Source of the DNA: Daphnia carinata
Lineage: Eukaryota > Arthropoda > Branchiopoda > Diplostraca > Daphniidae
Reading direction: 5' to 3'
Assembly: GCF_022539665.2 (NCBI RefSeq)
Contig: NC_081335.1
Span: 3,472,001-3,536,000, forward strand
Length of the DNA stretch: 64,000 nucleotides
The position numbers were made by a program, and so were the translations under genes. This document shows positions 49,314 through 61,023 of the stretch, piece after piece (the first letter of the stretch is position 1; every line of letters begins with the position of its first letter). The notes beneath the pieces were generated by a model. The model ran no database searches. It had not been told where the DNA came from and worked only from the letters and a program-made list of their open reading frames with translations.

Positions 49314-50279
49314 TCAACGTCGAACAAAGACGAATTCATTGTAGTGATTCCAGCGGTTCTCTTCTGAATCCATTCCCGGTTTGATGTCGGTGCCGGCGGA
49401 TGCGGTGCCAGATCCGCAGGAAGCGACGCACTGGAAACCGGCTTCCTGGAGCATGTCGAACGCCTGTTCGAGGAAGGTGTGCTTGAGGAAGAATCGGCAG
49501 GAATAGCGGTCGGTGGCACCGCGGTCCGGGTCGCGAGATTCGTTGAGGGTCTCGCCGAAGACTTCGCGGCAGAGGGCCACCCGGCCGCAGACCAGGATCC
49601 TGGAGAGTTTGCGGAATTTGACGTCGGCCAGCCCGTCGCGTCCGAAAGCGAACGTTCCGCGGTAGCCGACGGTGATGTATCCGGAAGAGCGCGGAAGAGC
49701 GACAGCTAATTCGGCTGGGGGCGACGGAATATCGCCGGCAGCAATGAGGTCTTGCTCATTCTCATCAGCCGACATGTCGCTGGACGTTGGCTGCTGGATA
49801 GCCAATCGAGCTAATGCGTTGGCGGCGCTAGTCGCGGCCAACAAGGTCGTCCTCATCTCTGCCATTTGGAAGTAGTCGGCCTCCTGTTTGAGCCGCTCGC
49901 ACTCGTGAAAGTTCTCGGGCAGCGTCAGTTTCTGGTTGCGCAGAAAGTCGAGCGTGTAGCGGAAGAGGACGCCGTCGCGGTCGATAAAGTACTTGCCCTT
50001 GGAGTCGCGCAGGACGGGCTGCTGGACCTGGCCGGGACGCCAGCGGCCCGTGAACATTTGTCCCAGCAGCGAATCGGGATCTCGCGTCAACGTCGACAGG
50101 GTCGTCGTGTAGTGGACGCCGCCCACGTTCAATTCCACAATGGATGGGAATAAAAGTCCGGCACCGCTGCTGCTATTGCCCGACGACGTGCCAACATTAG
50201 CACTACCAGCTAGACTACCAAGACCGCTTCCGGACGTACTTCCGGCGCTTGTACCGCCATTCCCATTACCGGTCGCCAT
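49314..50279 (-). CDS. KCTD8/12/16-type BTB protein, intronless
   Basis: One open frame of 321 aa. A Gly/Ser-rich N-terminus of about 45 residues precedes a T1/BTB domain (IVELNVGGVHYTTTLSTL to about residue 145). After a linker comes a second conserved domain (about 195-320) with YITVGYRGTFAFGRDG and FRKLSRILVCGRVALC, ending in WNHYNEFVFVRR. This H1-type C-terminal domain is the mark of KCTD8, 12 and 16, auxiliary subunits of GABA-B receptors in vertebrates that bind the receptor through the BTB domain and G-beta-gamma through H1. The coding sequence is clearly GC-richer than its neighbours. The start Met is the only one before the BTB domain. Confidence 0.9.
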   Translation of the reverse strand: MATGNGNGGTSAGSTSGSGLGSLAGSANVGTSSGNSSSGAGLLFPSIVELNVGGVHYTTTLSTLTRDPDSLLGQMFTGRWRPGQVQQPVLRDSKGKYFIDRDGVLFRYTLDFLRNQKLTLPENFHECERLKQEADYFQMAEMRTTLLAATSAANALARLAIQQPTSSDMSADENEQDLIAAGDIPSPPAELAVALPRSSGYITVGYRGTFAFGRDGLADVKFRKLSRILVCGRVALCREVFGETLNESRDPDRGATDRYSCRFFLKHTFLEQAFDMLQEAGFQCVASCGSGTASAGTDIKPGMDSEENRWNHYNEFVFVRR

Positions 50280-53200
50280 TTTTTTTTCTCTTTCTTTTTC
50301 GGTTAAAAGAAAAGAATTTTTTTTTTTTTTTTATTTAGAGATATTTATATCGATAATTAAGCAAGTGGTTGTTGCACTTTCTTGTGTGGGTACGAAATTC
50401 TAATAACTGGAAGCACCAAGATATTAAAACAATTTATTTTAAAACACTAAAATCAGTTTTTGTTGATTCACTCACTCAACAGTGTTTTTTTTATATTTAC
50501 GTTGAAAAAAAAAAGAATAATAATTCACTGATGGGAAAAAGATTTTCTTTTGTTTCCGTGTCCGTTCGGATCGGCTGGCCCGTTCCGTCTGCGCTCAAAA
50601 GTCCCACCCACCGTTTGCTTTATACGTATCCCGCTCTCCAACAATTTTTCCCCCCCGTTTCTTTTTTTCTTATTTTCTTGTTAGATGTTTTAGCAAAAGA
50701 GAAAAGCCTGACGCGTCTGCTCAGTCGGTACGGCATATAAGGGAGGAGTTGTCAAGGAATCAGCTCGTCAAACGCGCAGCAAAAGCTAAAAAGTGGGCAG
50801 GGCCTGCTCAAATAAAATTTGTGTACACATCTTTCACGCCCTACAGCTATTTCATTCTTGGTGAATATACCTTTTAACAACTTTGACTCGAATATCTATA
50901 GCCACATCATTGATTGAATGCATCAAGGGTTTATTGTATTCATTTTTTTCGATATGAGGGGGCGGATATTCGAAGGAAGTTGGGGACGTCTTCGCTGCAG
51001 GCCAATACAATTCCCAATTTCCCTTGTCGTTTCCTTTGGTACTTTATACAATTATTTTTAATATCATTTCCAAGTAGGGAGAGTAAAGGATCAATCCGTT
51101 TAGTGGTATAGCGATCATTTTAAATTCCATCACGTACGTTATAGCTATGCAAATATGTCGAGGAATGCAATGAGTGGGTTTGTGGAGATCTACATATGCC
51201 ACCGCATTTGCTGTGGAACTTCTTTGATTTCCATATAGAACTCACAAAGTCTTCCTTGAAGACATCTCAGTGCTTATCCCTATTTTTTTTTTAAAGGAAA
51301 CAGATTGATATCGATCCGAGGTTTATACAGCAGTGGCTTATACACGTCCGTCTGATTTATCCCCCTAATCTTTTTCAGCAGAACAAAAAAAAATACGATT
51401 CTATATAAGCAACGAAACGTATTTAGGATTGTGGGATATATGCAAGAACCTTGTCCTATATCGGATGCTCATTTGTTTCAGTTCATTTGACTAATACTAG
51501 CAGCGTTGCCAAATCGCAGAGCGAATAAAACGACAAATTCAAACATCAATAGATACGACGTGAAACATTTACGCATTTGAGCAAGAAAGGCCGGAAATAT
51601 TTTGCATACAGATGCACGCCTCAGCGTGCAAACATGTTTGATTTTTCATTTAGCCTGCGGCTTAAGCTCTGCATCTTCGAAGTTATTAAGAAAATGGAAT
51701 ACAACGTCCCGTTTGATCGTTGGTCATGTTAAAGATATTACGCGGTGTATTTACATAACTAGATCTAAAGCTCTCAGATGTATCTCATAAAGTGTGTGGT
51801 CTTTACTTAACGTATCTACTTAAGTGATTCGCTGTAAAACACAGATGGATGTGCCGATGTGGCAAGTTTGCATAATGCGAGGGGAAATGTGCTGAGGAAA
51901 GGAATATCAGAAACGGAGCCAAGTTCCTTTCTAGTGGCTGATTTTAAAATTTTTCAATATGTATATATTCGTTTCGTGGTTTCTATTACAGACGGTGCAG
52001 CATTGCGCAGCAGTTGCGAAATGCAATGAGGAAGCGGTGCACTTCGCATCCGTCGACACAAGACTTCCATGTCGAAATTGTTTGCATAGCGACAGTTGTA
52101 CTCCAAACTTGTATATTGCCCATATCATTCGGCTTCACAGTTATGGGACAACGAGCTTTGTCAACGTCTTGCCGAATAAACAATAAAAACAAAACAATGT
52201 ATGCTAAAGCACATAAATAATGTAATAAAGTATAGCTTTGGACAAATGTGAAGAGACCGCACAACCGAAGATTATGTACAGACAACGTCAGGAATATATA
52301 GCGTGCAGGGCTGTTTGTTGAAATAGGTTGCGATGAAAACATTGTGAGGTGAATCTTGTTGTTCGCCTGCAAGAGTTTCTATTTGTTACTTTACGCACAG
52401 TATGTGAATCTATTGCGACAATTCATTTACCGCAAATGAGCATATTTATGTGATTTTTTAATAGACGTGGTAGGAGGATATTGAGACGAAGAGAGTAGGA
52501 CATCTAACGATCAATTTGCTCTTACCCATCAAATCTTGGCGTTTTACACAGCAATTAAGAATTTGCCTGGGAATACAATAAAGGTTAAATCATCACAGCG
52601 TCAAATATAGACATAGTTCGATGTCAACTTAAATCAATATATAGTGATGGATTGTTTGCTACTTCATATGCCAACACGAAACCTCAAAGCATATAATATC
52701 CACTTCAATTGGGTAACACTCAAACAGACGCAATTACAGAAACTACGAAGCCGCAGCACGAAAAACGAAGTAATGTATCAGAATGCCATCTGTCGATAGC
52801 TTTCTAAACAAACTAATTTTTGCTGCATGGTTGCTTAATTTCCCTAAATATCCCACTTGAATCTTCAGCTTAAAAAAAAAAAATCTTCAATTTGTCTAAA
52901 ACAATACTAGATAATGAACCAATTCTTTAATCTAGGAGTTAAGAGGTCTTTAAAATTTACAGTGCGGTACAAGAGAAGGCAAAGCAAAAAATTCCTTTGT
53001 TCCATTAATAACAGTGAAGCAAACAGTAACACTGTTTACTACGTAGTACATTTACTTGGGTTGCTTTACGAGTCTTTCAAAGTTCAAGTACAGCGTGCCA
53101 TTCAATCGAACATAATTTCTACACGAACAAAAACTATACGAACTTGTAGGATATTGACATCTGTAAAACGAACAAGCATTGCTACCCAGCAACGAGTACT

Positions 53201-53450
53201 TGTGTTACTTTTCTCGATTTCCTGTCACGACCGATCGATACATCCATTCAAGCCAACTGATCCGCTCTAAACAAAAACAATTTATAAAACCTGAGTTTTT
53301 GAATTGCTTGTCGATTTTTACTTTTCAATTATTTCAGTTAGTAGACAATACCTGAAAGCAAAATGAATCATATCGTACACACACCAGTCGCATCTGGTGT
53401 AGGGCATATCCAAAATGTATTTCTTAAATAACAATGCGCAATGTATTATA
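50280..53450. other. Intergenic: KCTD upstream and Nmdar1 3' flank
   Basis: No gene recognised over about 3.2 kb. Short ORFs on both strands near 52 kb and 53 kb show no domain, no splice partner and overlap each other antisense. The right end is the Nmdar1 3' UTR. Confidence 0.5.
50617..50624 (-). promoter_or_regulatory. Candidate TATA box for the KCTD gene
   Basis: TATAAAGC on the minus strand, about 340 nt upstream of the KCTD start codon. This would give a 5' UTR of about 300 nt. Confidence 0.35.
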
Positions 53451-56400
53451 TCAAACGGAAAAATCGACGTATAGACCAGGTCGACCACACACCACCGCCG
53501 GTTGTTGTTGTAAAGGGTCAATCATGTCGACGCTCGTTCCCCTAGACAATTTGCTCCTGCGGTTGGCTGGAAATAAGCCTGTAGCACCACCTGGTGGATG
53601 ATACTGTGCTGACTGCATTTCCATCATATTGCCCGGCATCAAAGTGGACAAATTTTCTTCTGTGTTATTAGCCATTCTAATATTCGAGCCGGCCATCTTG
53701 TTGCCAACAGTTCGTCTAGTTGGTTGTACAGCCATAGAATCGTTCACTTTCCCGTTCGACTTAAGTCTCGATCGTTGATTTTCAAGTGCCGCTCGAAGAT
53801 TTTTGCGTTTCTGAAAATTGTTCAATTCGATAGTTTCTTAAAATTAAATTCTTTTCAACTGAATTACCTCAACCATTGTGCGCCATTTATCCGTAACGTG
53901 CCTGGCCAGTTCCATTCGCCTTTGGCGACGAATCTGATGGCGTTTGTACATGATTTCGATAAAAATGAGACCTACTCCACAGACGATGCCAGCAGCCACT
54001 AGTATAAACACTCCAGCCATGTTTTTAAGTCCTAAAGTTGCAGGAGTCTTTTCATCATGCTCGCATTGTTGACCGCTGCCTAATTTAATCCAGCGTTCGT
54101 CAAGATCCTCCATGAAACCTCCTATCAAATGCAAACTACCCTTTTTGAGGAAAGATTTTATAGAAACAAATTCCAGGAAATTATACTTTCGTGAAAATCG
54201 AGCACAGACAGAGTTATGACGTCGGACCACGGAGAACCTTTGCGGAGACCAATACCGTAACCAGAGCGGCCAAATAATTCACCAGCTGTAACCAGGTCAC
54301 AATCTTGGGCGGCTTCAAATTCTAGTCGGGAACTGTCCCAGATAAATGCCTTCAATTTTCTGTGGATTAAAAAAAAAAAAAAAAAGAATTAAACAATGGG
54401 TTTTCAGTAATAGTAATGTTTCAATTATACCCTTCTTTCACTGCTTCAATTGCTTCCTCCGCTGTCGGATAGTTGTTGCCTTCCATCGTGCGGTACATGT
54501 TAGATAGTTCCACCTGACGCCGGAAATACATGTCGACGGCCGAGCCTCGGACCGTTGCATAAGTGAAATTTTCCATTGGGTTCCTCAACTAAATGTTTGT
54601 GCATTTTAAACTTATTACATCGCTCTCTCGTAAAAAAGAAATCTGAGTTCTATGTTACCCGAGGATCGTTGATTCCGGATAAACTAGTTTTAGGCCGATC
54701 CAACACGAGAAAAGCGGCTAAATTGGCAGTGTAAGATGCTACGATGATCATGGCGAAGCCGGCCCAAACCATTCCTAGCACACGGGCTGAAAAACTTCGC
54801 GGAGTACCTTCACCGATTCCAGAATTCAAAAGAACGCCCCAAGCAAACCAAATGGCTGACGATAAATTCAAAGCATCCTCTTCAGTATTCTCAGCGTTAG
54901 CCAATCGAAACCGACCTACCAACAGAGGTAACATTTTGATGTAAAATACATAAAAGCCAAAAACTAAAAAAAAAGAGAAAACTACCGAAAGGTGAAAATC
55001 GATCGAGTAGGTAGAGAACCAATGCAACGACATGGACAGAAACCATCACTAAAATCCATAAGGTATCTCTGAACGGTTGCAGGAAAGACACCAACGTCGA
55101 TGATTTCGGTTGCTGCACAGAAATAAATTAAAATCCTTTTGCATCGATTTTTTAAAAATGTGTTGTTCTAAAGATCATACCTTTTTCTCCAGGATAGTAA
55201 TGCCTTGATATTTAAACGGTTTACTAAATTCAATCACTTGCGCCCGTTCCGGATTAATAGTCAACGGGGCAACAATCATATCAGCTCGATCTTCAACTAA
55301 CTCGCCAATGAGTCCGTTCCATTCCTTTTTGCCCGTTCCGTTCTTAGGAGATAAACTACCGAATTGTCCGTCAGGAGACAAGGCTAACGAGTAAGTAAAA
55401 TTATTCTTTTTAGCCAGTTCCTTAAGTAGATCGATGCAATAGCCTCGGCAACAGTAAAAGCGATCGGTTGAAGATTCCGCCGTGTTGTTGAACCAAGGGC
55501 AAGTCACTTCTCCATCGTTGCAGGTTTCAACGCTAGGATCGTTGATTCGACGTGCATAAACGAATGGCTGCTCTACAATGGTCATCACTTTCAGAAAAGT
55601 AGGGATTATAAATCCTTCTGGTTTCTGGCGTAATCCACCCGGCCAAACAATTTCGCTGTCGTTGACATTCAACTTTAACACGTTCTGATACTAAATCAAT
55701 AATTTTACTTAGCTTTTCAATGAATTTGTTGATGAAGAGATTGTTCTATTTTACCTTTGAATAAAAGAATTGACCAACTTTTGTTTTAGTGTGAGGACGG
55801 TTGATGTTGACGATGTCGTATTCCGAGAAGAGTCTATCACCATTATCGTCAAAGGCAATCTTGCCCGTTAATCCGTCATTCAGCACCTGTTTCTTGATGT
55901 ACTCGAAGTACAACCTGCCTGTCTCCCAGACTGCCCCTGAACTGTTACAATCTTGCGGAGGCGCAGTTATACCCCTTTCGGAGCCTTCCATTTCCCTCAG
56001 AGCAGAAGACAATAAATACCTTGAAAATACATCAAAAAGATATTAAATGGAATTTTTTTAATTAGCTTTGTACACCATGGTATTTTGCTTACAAACTGTC
56101 ACGGATGTGCGCCGCTTCATTTGAGGCGTGCATTTGTTGGAGACCTAACGCCCCAACAGGAACGCCAGGTACGTCTAGGGCCTGTTCAGTCACTAACCAA
56201 ATGTGCCCGGCTCCCGTCAAATTGAATTTGGCTGCATCCCTAAAAATCACGGCTGCATCTGCCGCACTTTAATCGCAATAAATTTTTGAAATATTAATTT
56301 CAAACTAAAACATTTAACACAATTTTAGTAATACTTTGCGTAGACAAGGTATACCCTTGATTGACCTTCACTAATCTCTTGCAATTCTTTAGTAAAATCT

Positions 56401-57227
56401 TCTAATTCCGGAACGAATTCTTTAGTCAGTTCAAATTTTATTTCGCGTTGTTCTCCATCGTCATCGTTGCTCTGGAATTGAGTCTGTAGCCGGTTTAGGA
56501 GCGTATAACCATCCACATCAGCGCTGTGGATAACCATGACTTGCCAAAAATGAAAGTGGCGGAGTAGGGCAGCCCACACATCCGCCTGGTGGAAGAATGG
56601 CGCTACCGTCCTCAGGAATGAAACATGAATATTCTACAATATTCACAATAGGATTTAATGCCCATTATAACATTTTAAAGTGGTACATACTTTATCGGAA
56701 AAGGCAGCGTCTCTGGAACTGATTCCAACAATAGGAATATGATAGAATCCACCGGTATAAGAAATGGTGGCAGGGGAGAGGTCGCCCTTAATTGGATGTG
56801 AGACAATTACAGCGTACACCTGTTGGGCAATCAGGTAGTTACACCTTTGAATGATTAAAACAAATGTTTAGTATTAATTGTGAACACAAAATTTTATAAC
56901 TTTTGAAAATACATTTTTAAAGCTGTTCGAATAGGATTGGGATCTAGTAGCATGGAGGCGCTGTGTAATGTTGCATTGACTGGCAGCAGAGTGAAATCAC
57001 TGTTAAGTTCCTAGCAAAGATGTCATTCTGATTAGAAATTTATCAATGATTTTAGAAGTTTAGTATTGAACAGGACTTACGGTAATAGCTTCACGGAAAA
57101 GGGTGTCGTGCCTGTCATCATTCAGCACGGCACCGATAGTAAAGTTGGTTATCTTGGCTGCCATGCTGTTGTTACTAGTCCAGCCACCCAGAAACAAACA
57201 CAGCCAGACCCAGCCGGACGCCATCAT
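53451..57227 (-). CDS. Nmdar1: Ionotropic glutamate receptor NMDA subunit 1
   Basis: Exons in transcript order: 57081-57227, 56913-57010, 56691-56844, 56335-56633, 56093-56266, 55755-56019, 55181-55690, 54986-55112, 54659-54915, 54431-54588, 54187-54359, 53868-54121 and 53451-53810, giving 991 aa. A signal peptide ([12 protein letters not shown]) precedes the amino-terminal domain. The ligand-binding halves S1 ([28 protein letters not shown]) and S2 flank three membrane helices and a re-entrant pore loop. The pore carries Asn622 in LLNSGIGEG, the position that governs calcium permeability and magnesium block, and M3 has SYTANLAAF from Ser652. The obligatory glycine-binding subunit of NMDA receptors. 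The C-terminus ends in DFSV, which could be a class II PDZ ligand. The adjacent second Met is an alternative start. Confidence 0.97.
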
Positions 57228-57719
57228 TTAATAGCAATCAGAAAGGCCTATGTCTGCGAGGCGGTCCTGCTGCGTAGACGTCAGTGTAAGAATTAAATAT
57301 TAAGACACAGGATTGCAATAAAACATATTAAAGAGGAACGTTAGCATCGGCACTTACTCTTGAATTCGACGAGTGGATGGTGACGTATACAGAGTCAACT
57401 TGGAGATTGTTATTGCCGTGAAAGACATCCGAGTTGCAACGTACGTAGACACGGCAGCTGCAGCAGAGTTCTCGAGATGTTGAGATGGATATTATATCGG
57501 TACAGACTGCAACGGGACCTAGTGCGCAGGTCGAATGAATAAATACCCTTTCGGTTTGTCTCAATCGATACGCAAGTAGTTGTGAGAGTTCCCAAAGCAC
57601 AGTTCTAGGACATACATAAAAATAACCTCATTATAGTTCATTCGAATTCTTTCTATTTATGTTTGGACTACTAAGTATTTATAAAGTAGTTTACATGCTC
57701 CCAATTTTTTTTTATTGCC

Positions 57720-57767
57720 GTTGCTAAAACCTGTACAAGATAAGCATCTTGTACCTGTTTTAGCAAC
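57720..57767. other. 48-nt near-perfect hairpin
   Basis: Arms GTTGCTAAAAC and GTTTTAGCAAC (11 bp) enclose a 2x2 CT/CT mismatch, then GTACAAGAT and ATCTTGTAC (9 bp) around the loop AAGC. In total 20 pairs in 48 nt. Confidence 0.6.
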
Positions 57768-60421
57768 TTGTTGTAGTCTTTCCGCCGCGTAATGACGCCT
57801 GCCTTGACCGTTTACGTAACATAAACAGGTAATCAACGTGAGATGTACTTCTACGTTTCGCAATGATTTAATCGTCCGGAAATTGGGAATGCAATCGAAA
57901 TAGTCACCGCTTAAGTAGTCACCACATTAAATGGGAAACACGCTCTACTATTATTGAATAATGATACCTTTTTCTCGAATTAGATCACGTTCGAGTTTCT
58001 CCTATACGTAGTCCAAGATGGCTTTAAGGAGACAGAATCAGACTGTGTAATATGAGGGACAAAACACCGTAATCCACGTGCACCTGATCGACTTCTTCAG
58101 CCAAGTTGTGCCATTTGTATGCGGGCCGCATACCACGCCATATGATTAAAGCCGAAGGGCACGAACTTGTACAGTAAACAAGTAATTTATTATTCAAAGA
58201 ACGAAAATAATAATTAACACTAAAAAAGGTTCGCGTTACCTAAACTTTGTCAGTACAATCCATTGCCACATAGTGTCATGCTTTCAGCTGATTTAGGGTG
58301 GCTGTCGATCTGAACGCTGAGCTGTACGTCGTAGAATTGTTTGGTCTGTTGAACTGAGAAAGCCATTTTGGGCTCCTGCAAATATTTAAATGAAAAATAT
58401 GTAAACCTTTTGGGCATTTATATCCCAAGGGAGCGATTTCGTACGAAGGAAAGATGCAGCTTAAGAAAATTCCAAGGCCACAATTTTTCTTACCCATCCC
58501 TATAGATTAGAAACCTTTCGCAATTATGCTAATCGGCAACAATGGCGCTTGCAACATTCTAGAAGCATTTTTCTGAGATTATGCATGTATTTTAAAATTT
58601 GATTTCAGACTCCAAACATTAGAAAGCCTTGCTCCAATTCAGGTGTTTAAAAATATTTGGCTTCTTTTGTCAGTGGCTAATAAAGTAGTAGGTACACTGT
58701 ACGTTAAATAAAGCTGTACAGCTGAAATGTTGCAAGGCACCAGATCGGTTTTAGGGTAAGAACAATTGCAAATAAATCTTATACAACACATGCACTTTTT
58801 TGGGTAACTTTGTTCAGATTGCAAATATAGCTAGGGGGATTTTGGAAATTGTACTCCCCATTAAACAATTCTTTTTTCCAAATTCGAACTGAGAACGGTT
58901 GTGGTGGAATGACGGCGCCAAGTGTTCTGCTCCAAAAAGTGCTAATGGTGTGCATTGCTTTTAAAAAGAAAAATATAATATCGACATTAAGCTTTCCATT
59001 GACTAAAACGCGTCTTTACACGGCTGAGCACATGGTTGATAAACACAACGTTCTACGAAGAAGAAGCCGAAGACAATAGAAATCAAGATCACAAATGGGC
59101 GCGATAATGCGGTGGGAACTGGGAATCCCATCGGGTAGTCTCCATTGGTGCCTAAGAGGAGAAAGTTTTTTTCCCCCAAGAAAAAGGTAAAAGTAAATCG
59201 CAATAATAATCCCAGCCAATTATTTTTGACTATTCAGAAAGGAAAAAGCAAATATTATTCAGTAATAAAAATAGATTAAAATTTTTTTTTTTTAATTTAC
59301 AATATTTGGCAACCTGTTACGTACTCCATCCTGAATATACCCACTGTGTAATTCAGTCCTTCTGTAAATTCATTGAATATACACTGTATTCAACTGTGTA
59401 ATCATCGATTAAAAATTAAAAGACACATCCTTTTACAAAATTAAGTGTTCATTAAGTTTCATAAACACAATTTATTTGCCTTTGATTAAGTGTACATATC
59501 CAAAGTGCATTTTTTCCCGGCGTCAGCTGTGACTTGGCATACGTCACTCACCGCACGATATACTACAGGTGAAAAATTCGAAACTGATGAGGAGAAAGAA
59601 ACTTCCTTCTTTTTACCTTGAGCTACCGTAGCTCTCTCCAATAATATCACCGTGTTGTATTGAAATCTATTTCTTATTGTGCAACGCCTTACATTTTGTC
59701 CCAAAGAGAATGTTCTTCTAATTAGGAGCCAAACACACATTTGCAACACTGAAACGAGGAGACATACTTCGCTGAAGTAAGTACTTTGACAATTAACCAG
59801 CTTTCTCTAATGATATCAATCACCGTCAACCTAAATCTCCATAGCCACGTGGAGTGAAGCAATCGGTAGTTCCCCAAAAACACGTAGCAGGCCCCCTTTT
59901 GCCGTTTTTGAAACACAAAATCCAATAAACCGTAATTGTTTTTCTCTTTATGGGCAGCTCAGTTGCAAAATCGTGCAGCAAGGTGATAGTTATAGCCAGC
60001 CCTTTTCCCCTTGAAAAAAAAAAATGCAATCAACCTATAAAAGGTTTCCAAAATGATCCAATATAAAAGTGAATTCTATATCAAAGCTCGATAGAGCGAT
60101 CTGCCCATTGAAACAACTTGTCCCACGTGTTTTCAGGTATGGCCTATAACGATAACTAGATTTCCATTGTCATGGCCTATCGAATACGGTTTCCGTTCCG
60201 GATTTCAAAGGGCCGACATCTGCCCGCATGGCGGTTTTCTTGACTATGTCATATAAAGTAAAATCACGAAAACACTCGTCCGTATCTATTCTATTCTGAG
60301 AAAGGGAAATAGAATCTCGCCTTTTTTCTTATTCGCTCTCCTTGTTCCATTCGTTTCGTGACACCCCCTTCTATATACCTCCGGTGCTGTGCAAAAGCCT
60401 CTCTGCGTATATAGAGCCAGG

Positions 60422-60429
60422 TATAAATA
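60422..60429 (+). promoter_or_regulatory. TATA box of the peroxidase gene
   Basis: TATAAATA about 30 nt upstream of TTCAGAGTAG, which resembles an arthropod initiator. A 5' UTR would start there. Confidence 0.55.
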
Positions 60430-60588
60430 CAAAAGGCAGAACCCTGTTCAGAGTAGAGCTCATTTAATAGTGGAAACCCGTCGTGTTTACTGGCAACACG
60501 CACACCTCCCGCTCTTTCCAATTACTACTCGTTTTGTAGATAATTAGTGTTACCACCAGTTCTAAGGAAAGGAGATTCAAACGGGCAG

Positions 60589-61012
60589 GTATTATTGGGC
60601 ATCATTTTAGGAGTAGATTTCATTTGAAATTCTAACTTGAATATTTAATTCTTTTTAGTTTATTCTGATTAATTAGTTACATACATTTAAACGAGTGGGG
60701 AACTTTCATTCTTTGAAATTATTATTGGGTCGAACAAAATCAACATTCAGTCGTTACCACAATGGGTTTTTTCTACTTTCTCTGGATGTTTTGGTTGGAC
60801 GTGTAAACTGATATCAATAGATTTTCTAAATATTTTATTCTGCCCGTTTCCGAGCCTTTGGGCTTGGTGGTTAGTCCCATGGCCATTTTAGGGTGGGAAT
60901 TTTCATATTACTGGTGAAACTTGATCCAAACTAAGCTATTAACAATAAGCACACAAATTCATTGTTTCATGAAATCCTCGTGAAATTTTACTGCATTTCT
61001 ATCCAAAAACAG
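60589..61012 (+). other. Probable 5' UTR intron of the peroxidase gene
   Basis: CGGGCAG followed by GTATTA at 60589 and an acceptor AACAG ending at 61012 would remove 424 nt and place the leader 11 nt before the ATG at 61024. Supported by site consensus only. Confidence 0.4.
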
Positions 61013-61023
61013 AATCGAAGACC

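Larger units (their letters stand above)
57228..61023. other. Intergenic: Nmdar1 upstream and peroxidase promoter/5' UTR
   Basis: About 3.8 kb with no recognised coding gene. An ORF at 57328-57600 (minus) directly upstream of Nmdar1 lacks domain signals and is probably 5' UTR. It contains a striking hairpin at 57720 and, at the right end, the TATA box and 5' UTR intron of the peroxidase. Confidence 0.5.

Noticed and set aside
51931..52372. Overlapping ORFs on both strands near 52 kb
   Set aside because: Antisense pairs with no conserved motif; chance open frames.
57328..57600. ORF just upstream of Nmdar1
   Set aside because: No domain, and two overlapping frames are open. More likely 5' UTR than a separate gene or an N-terminal extension, since the signal peptide is at 57227.
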